From Prevotella sp. (GTDB lineage: Bacteria; Bacteroidota; Bacteroidia; Bacteroidales; Bacteroidaceae): a stretch of DNA of 64,000 nt. Positions 59,080 to 64,000 of the stretch are shown one piece after another. The position numbers and the translations under genes were made by a program. How positions within the stretch are numbered: the stretch's first letter is position 1; each line of letters opens with the position of its first letter. Below the pieces are notes generated by a model. It did no database searches. It saw nothing but the letters and a program-made list of their open reading frames with translations, and was not told the DNA's origin. The stretch spans positions 62,001 through 126,000 of the forward strand of contig JAFUFJ010000007.1 in assembly GCA_017469955.1 (NCBI GenBank), given 5' to 3'.

Positions 59080-59730
59080 ATGGATAAGGACTACATCATC
59101 TTTCAAGAGAATGGCTTGTTTGGTGCAAAGAACCAGACAGGGGATATAATCATTGAGCCACAATATATAGAAATGCAGCCTTTCAGTTGTGGCCTCTCGC
59201 AAGTCAGAAATGACAAGTACCAATATGCCTATATCAATGCGGACAACAGACAAGTAGTCCCCTTTGGCTTATATGCTTGGTGTGACCCTCAATTTGTCTG
59301 CGGCGTAGCCCGTGTAATGAGGTATGTGCCAAACAGCGAGCAGAAGTGTTGGGGTATCATTAACCAATGGGGAAAGGTTATTATCTCCCTGTCCTTTGAT
59401 TGCATTCAGCCTATCAATACAAGCAAACTACATTGTGTCAAGGCTATTCAGAAAGGAGAAAACAGTATGATTAACTTGCTTTCTTTGGGTATAAGGTCTA
59501 ACAGAAATAGCAGACTTGAAGATGAATTGGCTGTAAAATTCCCTGTGATTTATAATCCTGCAAGGGTTAGGCATAGTTTGGAGATTGGGAAGAAACCAAA
59601 AGCAGAAAAAACTCATAGCATTTATACTAATGAATACACCTTTGACTATGAAGCCCCTCTTTCTGATTGGCAAGAACTGATGGATGATGCCTTTGAGGGT
59701 GATGCAAGTAATTATTGGAACATCGACTAA
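59080..59730 (+). CDS. WG-repeat protein, first gene of the cargo operon
   Basis: A 216-residue protein with WG/KWG-type repeats: DYIIFQENGLFGAKNQTGDIII, then YAYINADNRQVVPFGLYAWC and KCWGIINQWGKVIISLSFD, each with the G-hydrophobic-I-(N/D)-x-x-G-x-(V/I) pattern. The C-terminal third is charged and ends DWQELMDDAFEGDASNYW. No signal peptide. WG repeats usually mediate protein binding. The ATG at 59080 is preferred over GTG/ATG codons at 59056/59059. The next start is 5 nt after its stop. Confidence 0.75.
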   Translation: MDKDYIIFQENGLFGAKNQTGDIIIEPQYIEMQPFSCGLSQVRNDKYQYAYINADNRQVVPFGLYAWCDPQFVCGVARVMRYVPNSEQKCWGIINQWGKVIISLSFDCIQPINTSKLHCVKAIQKGENSMINLLSLGIRSNRNSRLEDELAVKFPVIYNPARVRHSLEIGKKPKAEKTHSIYTNEYTFDYEAPLSDWQELMDDAFEGDASNYWNID

Positions 59731-59735
59731 ATATA

Positions 59736-59951
59736 ATGATTATGGAGCATATAGCAAATCTCCCAGAAGAACTTTATGAAATATCATACAAGTCCTATTG
59801 TGAGGGGGATGGCGAATACTCCATTCAGATAGAGATATTTAGCATAGAAGAAGTGTTTGATACCCTATGCAACCTATTAGACGAGATAGTGCCACGATTT
59901 ATCAATTTCATTAACCAGAAACTACGAAATGGCTATTTCCTAACCAACTAA
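59736..59951 (+). CDS. Small acidic element protein
   Basis: A 71-residue acidic protein (start MIMEHIANLPEELYEI, 59736; a second ATG two codons on). It has Tyr-Cys-Glu-Gly-Asp-Gly in the middle and an amphipathic helix IEEVFDTLCNLLDEIVPRF. No family recognised. It lies 5 nt after the WG-repeat gene and 16 nt before the protease-like gene, so it is part of the cargo operon. Its acidity would fit an inhibitor or immunity-type protein, but this is speculation. Confidence 0.6.
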   Translation: MIMEHIANLPEELYEISYKSYCEGDGEYSIQIEIFSIEEVFDTLCNLLDEIVPRFINFINQKLRNGYFLTN

Positions 59952-59967
59952 CAAATAATATGAAACA

Positions 59968-60369
59968 ATGGAATTTTCAATATCATACGGAATACAAAGT
60001 ATCGGTCTGCCATTGATATTATCCTCTGGCAAACAGAAAAACATCTGCTTCTTGATAGACACAGGAGCCACCCATAATGTATTATTTGACTTTGTATATG
60101 AACATCTGAAAGACGATGTAAAACTCACAAATGGCAATAATCAAATAATGGGTATTGAGGGGCATTACACCGAAACACCTATTGTAGAAGCGACTTTTGA
60201 CTTTGAGGGAACACTATGCACCTCTACATTCTCTGTACTGAATGCTTCTGATGCAATTTTGAACATACAGAATGAAACTGGCATACAGATACACGGCATA
60301 TTAGGTATGCAGTTTCTGTTGGAGAATAAATGTATCTTGGACTTTGATAAACTGCAAATCAGAATATGA
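59968..60369 (+). CDS. Retropepsin-like aspartic protease domain protein
   Basis: A 133-residue single-domain protein with the retropepsin pattern: hydrophobic-hydrophobic-Asp-Thr-Gly-Ala at CFLIDTGATHNVLFD (Asp31), a flap-like region around 55-70 and the second psi-loop partner IHGILGMQFLLENKCILDFD (109-126). The length suits an obligate dimer. No signal peptide, so it acts in the cytoplasm if active. Its frame overlaps the next gene by 4 nt. Protease activity is inferred from the family; the target is unknown. Confidence 0.75.
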   Translation: MEFSISYGIQSIGLPLILSSGKQKNICFLIDTGATHNVLFDFVYEHLKDDVKLTNGNNQIMGIEGHYTETPIVEATFDFEGTLCTSTFSVLNASDAILNIQNETGIQIHGILGMQFLLENKCILDFDKLQIRI

Positions 60370-60542
60370 GTATCATTCTTGTTGTATTAGGAACTCTTAC
60401 ATGCGCTGGCGCATGGTATTTCTTTTGTGGAATGGAAGAAGATGACTCAAAGAACAATAGCAATGTAGGCATCGTTACAAGCCTTGCCATTGGGTTAATA
60501 TTTACTCTTGTATGGCTGTTACTCTTATCATTAGGCAAATGA
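60366..60542 (+). CDS. 58-residue two-helix membrane protein
   Basis: Starts ATGAGTATC over the protease-like stop (ATGA overlap) and ends over the next start (60539). It has two membrane helices, IILVVLGTLTCAGAWYFF and GIVTSLAIGLIFTLVWLLLL, joined by an acidic-polar turn with EEDDSKNNSN. The design resembles small holin- or toxin-like membrane proteins, but so do many harmless ones. It was found by direct reading and is tightly coupled to both neighbours. Confidence 0.7.
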   Translation: MSIILVVLGTLTCAGAWYFFCGMEEDDSKNNSNVGIVTSLAIGLIFTLVWLLLLSLGK

Positions 60543-60970
60543 AGCAGAATATGGAAACCCAACGAGAGGTGTTAGTGACAATAAAAGGCTTGGGCTTTGT
60601 GTTCCATTATGATGGGAAATCTCGTCATAACTTGATGTCCCCTGCATTTCTCTCATTCTTCAAGGAGGACTATTCCTCTATTGTATCCCTTAAGGACAAC
60701 CAAAGGGAAATCGAAGAAATCCATTCACACAGCAAAGATGCTTTTCCTGTGCTACCAGACCACTTACATCATTTCTCATTTATTGGGGTCTATAAGGAGT
60801 GTGGCAGTAAGGTGATAAGATGCAGCGACAATAAATTCAGAAAATGCAAAGCCATTCATTTCTCATTCCAGATAGATAATAAGCCTTTTACTAAGGTCTT
60901 CTATCTGGATGGCTCATTATGGCATAACAAAAACGCTTATGCCGTATTAGGAAAAGACTTTGCCGAATAA
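60539..60970 (+). CDS. Last cargo-operon protein, unknown function
   Basis: A 143-residue soluble protein. The start MKQNMETQREV at 60539 is chosen because ATGA overlaps the stop of the two-helix gene; the open frame runs back to 60512. It contains GFVFHYDGKSRHNLM, HSHSKDAFPVLPDHLHHFSF and a Lys/Cys region KVIRCSDNKFRKCKAIHFSFQ. No family recognised. A bidirectional terminator follows. Confidence 0.65.
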   Translation: MKQNMETQREVLVTIKGLGFVFHYDGKSRHNLMSPAFLSFFKEDYSSIVSLKDNQREIEEIHSHSKDAFPVLPDHLHHFSFIGVYKECGSKVIRCSDNKFRKCKAIHFSFQIDNKPFTKVFYLDGSLWHNKNAYAVLGKDFAE

Positions 60971-60997
60971 TAAAAAGGAAAACGTGGAGAAAGAAGA

Positions 60998-61046
60998 AAA
61001 TCAGTTACCCTGCTTACCTTTGGAGGGTAAGCGTGGTAACTGATTT
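60998..61046. terminator. Bidirectional terminator between cargo operon and VapE gene
   Basis: AAATCAGTTACC (60998-61009) pairs exactly with GGTAACTGATTT (61035-61046). An inner TTACC/GGGTAA arm strengthens it. Convergent genes end on both sides. Confidence 0.8.
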
Positions 61047-61053
61047 CTCAAAT

Positions 61054-62214
61054 TTAGTCAGAAAGATGTTCCTTTTCTTTCACTAAATAGCCGTAAACAT
61101 CATTCCTTTTCACTCTCTCAAATTTTGCATCTCTCAGCAAATGGCCGATGACTTGTGTTGATAGTGACTTGTGTCCTGTGTGCTGTACTAATGCGTGTTG
61201 AATTTGTGTGGTTGTTAGGAACGCTGTTTCTTCTCCCTTTTTACATGGCTCAAAAACATTAAACAATGCTTCTTCCTCTACAGACACAAACCTAAACGGG
61301 GCATTTTTCTCGTTAAGTCTGGCTATCTCATTTTCGTCAAACCAGAACTGAAAGCCTGTCCTAAAGAGGTGGAGTAGTTGGGCGTACAACTGCTCTAATG
61401 GAACTTGATGATGTAGATTGATACTCTCCACCTCAAAACAAAGAAATCTTCTGTTGCCTGTAAGGTCGGTTAAGAACTGCTTCTTATTGACCGTTCCTGC
61501 AAAGGAGGCTCTTCTTGTATAAGTCTGGCTCATTACTTGATAGGCTCTCCTTAAATATATGCTTTCCTGTGTCATAAGCATTTTTAGGGCGTCAATGTTT
61601 TTGCCAGACATATTTTCAAGTTCATCCATCAGAATTAGTATGCACTCGGACAATTTTACGTTGGTTTCTTTGTCTCTCGTCTGGATATACCCCTCATAAA
61701 CAAATTCTCTTAATGGCGTAGGGATGATGGTGTGAAACCATCTGGTCTTGCCAATTCCCTGCGCCCCAGAGAAGATGATGGCCGTATGATTAACGACCTT
61801 TTCATCTACGAGGGAAGCCACCATAGCCACAAGCCATTTCCTAAGACAGAAATTCCAATGCTCGGGGTCTGTAGTCTTGACACTATCCGCCAAGATAGCA
61901 ACGTAGTCCGTGCCATCCCATTCTGGCAAACCGTTAAGGTAAGCCAGAAATGGGTCGAACTTGGCAACGAAATCCGAGAATAGCACCGTTCTCAGTAAGT
62001 CCTTTGAGCACTTGATGTTTGCCACCTTAATGTTTTTGAGAATGGTGTTAAACTCAAAATCATTCAGATAGTGAAAATTATCACTGCCACTAATAGACTT
62101 TACAAGCAGCCTGTTTGTGTTAGCATTGTACTTGAATAGGTAGTTTTCCGTCAGATAGCTTTGTACCATCTGAATGTTGGTCGTGACGATTTCTTCTGGA
62201 ATTACCTCGCTCAT
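61054..62214 (-). CDS. VapE-type primase/helicase ATPase
   Basis: A 386-residue virulence-associated-protein-E family protein: N-terminal region with FDPFLAYLNGLPEWDGTDYV, Walker A GAQGIGKTRWF (150-160), Walker B CILILMDELENM (Asp197-Glu198), and sensor-like YTRRASFAGTVNKKQFLTDLTGNRRFLCF, given here by its words RRASFAGTVN and DLTGNRRFLCF. The C-terminal winged-helix part ends VYGYLVKEKEHLS. The N-terminal primase half of larger homologues is absent. In phage satellites such proteins drive element replication. It overlaps the HTH gene by 4 nt. Confidence 0.9.
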   Translation of the reverse strand: MSEVIPEEIVTTNIQMVQSYLTENYLFKYNANTNRLLVKSISGSDNFHYLNDFEFNTILKNIKVANIKCSKDLLRTVLFSDFVAKFDPFLAYLNGLPEWDGTDYVAILADSVKTTDPEHWNFCLRKWLVAMVASLVDEKVVNHTAIIFSGAQGIGKTRWFHTIIPTPLREFVYEGYIQTRDKETNVKLSECILILMDELENMSGKNIDALKMLMTQESIYLRRAYQVMSQTYTRRASFAGTVNKKQFLTDLTGNRRFLCFEVESINLHHQVPLEQLYAQLLHLFRTGFQFWFDENEIARLNEKNAPFRFVSVEEEALFNVFEPCKKGEETAFLTTTQIQHALVQHTGHKSLSTQVIGHLLRDAKFERVKRNDVYGYLVKEKEHLSD

Positions 62215-62480
62215 AGTACACCCCCTTTCTGGACTATCACAGCTTCAAGTTGCTTGTGGGTTAAATACAATCTACCTCCAAACTCTATCAGTGGAAGAAT
62301 ACCTTTTTCTCTCCAGTTGAAAAGAGTTCTTTTGGTAACTTTGAAGATTTTAGCAAGGTCAACTAAATCGTAAAGAATGTCAGTTACCTTGTCCAATTTT
62401 CCTACTGCCTGTACATTTCTTAAATGTGCAGTAGCTGCATTGGAGACAGTTCCATGAAGAATTTCATATCTTCTCTCCAT
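62211..62480 (-). CDS. HTH (excisionase/MerR-like) regulatory protein
   Basis: An 89-residue DNA-binding protein with a helix-turn-helix of the HTH_17/excisionase type: DLVDLAKIFKVTKRTLFNWREKG followed by a wing, ILPLIEFGGRLYLTHKQLEAVI (quoted in part). It is the first gene of the minus-strand pair, 4-nt overlap with the VapE gene, and is preceded by a 260-nt leader. It probably acts as excisionase or as the switch controlling replication genes. Confidence 0.82.
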   Translation of the reverse strand: MERRYEILHGTVSNAATAHLRNVQAVGKLDKVTDILYDLVDLAKIFKVTKRTLFNWREKGILPLIEFGGRLYLTHKQLEAVIVQKGGVL

Positions 62481-62745
62481 AATGTTAATTTTTATTCTGC
62501 GTGGTACACCGCAGATGGTTATTATTGTTTGCCCAGTCGTACCCTTGGGTGAGCGTCAGCTTACATTTGAGCATAAAAAAACACCCAACAAAGCATCGGT
62601 GATGCTCTATTGCGTGCTATTATCTGTCCGTCCACCTCTACCTCTGGCACTTCCCTTGTGTAAAGGCTTCTCCCTAATGTACGGAGTGGCTACTGCGCTC
62701 GTTAGGGGATGGGCTTATGCCCTGAGTTGTTTCTGAAACTCGTTG
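62481..62745 (-). promoter_or_regulatory. Long leader of the HTH-VapE operon
   Basis: From the promoter at 62746 the transcript runs about 260 nt before the HTH start. No convincing gene lies inside. It includes complementary words such as TCCCTAA near 62670 and TTAGGGGA near 62702, so a structured leader is possible. The rest is unremarkable. Confidence 0.4.
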
Positions 62746-62753
62746 CAAAAGTA
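62746..62753 (-). promoter_or_regulatory. -7 element of the HTH-VapE operon
   Basis: Minus-strand TACTTTTG (TAnnTTTG), 266 nt before the HTH gene start. Confidence 0.55.
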
Positions 62754-62816
62754 GTTAATTTATATGGATTGAGCAAGAAAATCGCTGAAAAGTTTCTTCG
62801 TTTTCATTATTTTTCA

Positions 62817-62824
62817 TACCTTTG
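62817..62824 (+). promoter_or_regulatory. Outward -7 element beside attR
   Basis: TACCTTTG, identical to the tRNA-His and tmRNA -7 boxes, with TTTC about 20 nt upstream. It points across attR into the chromosome. In a circular form it would point at the integrase gene. Confidence 0.55.
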
Positions 62825-62932
62825 CACTCGCAGGGTTAGAGAAACCTCTGAAATGGGAGTTTGTTGGACTATGCGTAGGACTGAAAGAACAGACAGATTG
62901 TAACTGCCTATAAATCAGCCAAAGCATTGGCA

Positions 62933-62956
62933 GGGTTCGACTCCCTCCAGCTCCAC
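62933..62956 (+). repeat. Attachment site at the distal side (attR)
   Basis: Same 24 bp as attL with one change: after GGGTTCGACTCCC comes T rather than G, then CCAGCTCCAC. The base before the repeat is A rather than C, so the outer T-stem pair is A-T here and C-G in attL. Confidence 0.88.
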
Positions 62957-62958
62957 AC

Positions 62959-63005
62959 GAAAAGCATCGGACTTCCTGTTGACGGGAGCCCGATGCTTTT
63001 CTCTT
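62959..63005 (+). terminator. Probable original ssrA terminator, displaced by the element
   Basis: A 12-bp perfect stem GAAAAGCATCGG (62959-62970) with its complement at 62990-63001, then CTTTT. It starts 2 nt after attR, where a tmRNA terminator would sit if the element were removed. Confidence 0.75.
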
Positions 63006-63146
63006 TTGGCCGGTTTCAACGCAGGAAGGCTTTCCTTTCTCTGGTCCGAAAGCTGCCTTTATGAGGGAGGGCGGCAGTCTTTCTGCGGTTGAATGGATGC
63101 CTTCAGGTTGAAAGGCGGGTGTGTTCCTATTGAAGTTTGGAGTGGC

Positions 63147-64000
63147 TTATCGGCGGCCTCCGAAGTTTCCGCCACCGCCACCGCTACGTCCTGAGGAGTG
63201 GCTTCCAGAGCTACGTCCGGCTGAACTGCCTGCCGAGCTGCGGCTCATGCTGCCTGCCGAGCTGCGGCTTGCTGAGCTACCTACGCTGCCATGGCTTGCT
63301 GAACTGCCTGAAGAACGGCTGCTTCCGAACGAGCTTGGGCTGCCATTGCGGGCTGAACTGCCAGATGATACACTCTGATTGCTGCGTGTTGCGGGACGGT
63401 TCACGGTGGTGCGAGTGCTGCTTTCGGTGCCAATGCGCCCGCTATTGATACGTTGGCTGGGCTGATCGGCTACGGATGCCTTGCGCTCTCCTCCGAAGTT
63501 ACCGGTTGACGTCTGCTGGCGGTCTGTATGACGCTCGGCTTCCATGGTGCGGTTCTGGCGTGGATTGGCGTCGAAACGCTGGTTGCCTGTGCGGTTGTCG
63601 CCGAGGTTTCCGTTGCGGTTGGAGTTGGCATTACGGTTGCCGCCGAGCGTACCCTGGCTGCCACTGCTACGGTGTCCGCCGTTCTGAGGTTGCATGTTAC
63701 GGTTGCCTGCATGGTCGTTGCGGGGTGGTTCCATGCCCTTGTTGCCCCTTCCATAGTCACCTCTCTGGAACCCGTCTCTCATGCCTGCGTGTGGCTTTCC
63801 TGCGTGATGTCCCCAATCACGGCCGTGATACCACGAGCGTCCTCCGTTCATATGCCAGGCGTGTCCACCGCGATAGACGGCGTAGAAGCGGGGCATTCCG
63901 AAGTAGAAGTAGTCGCGATGAGGGTAGCGGGCATAGATTCCGAAGTGCCAAAAGCCGTCTCTCCAGTAGAGCGGACGATAGAAATACGAGGCATTCAGGT
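63147..64000 (-). CDS. Low-complexity Gly/Ser/Arg/Asn-rich protein, partial
   Basis: The frame is open to the right edge, so the N-terminus is missing; 284 residues are visible. The N-terminal visible part is aromatic and basic (SYFYRPLYWRDGFWHFGIYARYPHRDYFYFG, seen as YRPLYWRDGFW and RYPHRDYFYFG). A Gly/Asn/Arg/Gln-rich region follows. The last 80 residues are almost only Ser, Gly, Ala and Arg, with repeats of RSSAGS type, ending GGGGGNFGGRR. The coding DNA repeats a CTGCCGAGCTGCGGCT word. I do not recognise the family; it may be a surface or periplasmic disordered protein. Confidence 0.7.
   Translation of the reverse strand, partial: LNASYFYRPLYWRDGFWHFGIYARYPHRDYFYFGMPRFYAVYRGGHAWHMNGGRSWYHGRDWGHHAGKPHAGMRDGFQRGDYGRGNKGMEPPRNDHAGNRNMQPQNGGHRSSGSQGTLGGNRNANSNRNGNLGDNRTGNQRFDANPRQNRTMEAERHTDRQQTSTGNFGGERKASVADQPSQRINSGRIGTESSTRTTVNRPATRSNQSVSSGSSARNGSPSSFGSSRSSGSSASHGSVGSSASRSSAGSMSRSSAGSSAGRSSGSHSSGRSGGGGGNFGGRR

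Larger units (their letters stand above)
54164..62956. mobile_element. ssrA-integrated element, satellite-like, about 8.8 kb
   Basis: Bounded by attL (54140-54163) and attR (62933-62956). Contents in order: integrase, small protein, Sak4-like ATPase, DUF3871 protein, two membrane micropeptides, small protein, structured region, a five-gene cargo operon, then on the minus strand VapE-type helicase and HTH protein. By eye it is clearly AT-richer than the flanks. There is no capsid, terminase, relaxase or conjugation gene. The VapE/HTH/integrase set resembles phage-inducible islands and Bacteroides small integrative elements. Whether it is mobilised by a helper phage is unknown. Confidence 0.88.

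Noticed and set aside
62481-62736. An 84-codon plus-strand frame upstream of the HTH gene
   Set aside because: It runs opposite the HTH-VapE leader, has proline/leucine-rich low-quality composition and no promoter; it is more likely non-coding.
54164-62956. A complete prophage or conjugative transposon
   Set aside because: No capsid, portal, terminase, relaxase, coupling or tra genes are present in the 8.8 kb.
63023-63110. A sixth copy of the 110-bp repeat after attR
   Set aside because: GAAGGCTTTCCTTTCTC- and GAAAGCTG-like words occur, but spacing is 23, 43 and 19 rather than 22 and the inverted ends are missing.

Overview
The window looks like chromosome of a Bacteroidales bacterium, most likely Prevotella-like. 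The reasons are a SprA/Sov-type T9SS translocon, a SecG with a long acidic tail, a FimB/Mfa2-type lipoprotein, promoters of the Bacteroidetes form TTTG-N19-20-TAnnTTTG (clear in front of tRNA-His and tmRNA), and no obvious Shine-Dalgarno sites. The species cannot be fixed from the window alone.

Layout. 1-6.3 kb: end of sprA, a PBP4-type carboxypeptidase, a small beta-barrel protein and mutY. 6.4-14.6 kb: a secreted DNA/RNA nuclease, ribosomal protein L31, then a TonB-receptor-like barrel with two surface lipoproteins, and a divergent secreted endonuclease/exonuclease/phosphatase. Together these suggest scavenging of nucleic acid or phosphoesters. 14.6-19 kb: a UDG-family protein, uridine kinase, a sialidase-like propeller and a Ser/Thr kinase fused through a membrane helix to an FKBP prolyl isomerase. 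19-28 kb: core genes (DUF308 protein, rlmN, pdxA, a flippase-like membrane protein, two deoxynucleoside kinases, a sigma-54-type regulator, lptE, a TPR-like protein, secG). 28.6-31 kb: tRNA-His followed by a DUF262/DUF1524 (GmrSD-like) putative defence gene. 31.3-34.5 kb: a FimB-like lipoprotein, a Wzi-like barrel and a lipocalin-like lipoprotein. 34.9-51.4 kb: a large minus-strand exopolysaccharide locus (export SLBB protein, Wzz, polymerase, flippase, acetyl- and pyruvyl-transferases, glycosyltransferases, WecB, initiating sugar transferase), with an opposed GH16 glycanase inside it. 52.2-54.2 kb: a metallophosphoesterase and tmRNA (ssrA).

54.16-62.96 kb is an AT-richer integrated element that entered the 3' end of ssrA. 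A near-perfect 24-bp repeat of the tmRNA end marks both edges. It has a tyrosine integrase, a Sak4-like ATPase, a DUF3871 protein, a VapE-type helicase, an HTH protein, two 27-residue membrane micropeptides, a strongly structured RNA or DNA region and a tight cargo operon with a retropepsin-like protease. It has no capsid, terminase or conjugation genes, so it resembles a phage satellite or small integrative element.

The most unexpected signal outside genes is a family of five dispersed intergenic repeats. Each is exactly 110 bp, built of five 22-bp modules, and bounded by GAGAAAG...CTTTCTC. They lie near 4.2, 19.1, 24.9, 34.7 and 51.8 kb. One is a perfect 40-bp-arm palindrome.
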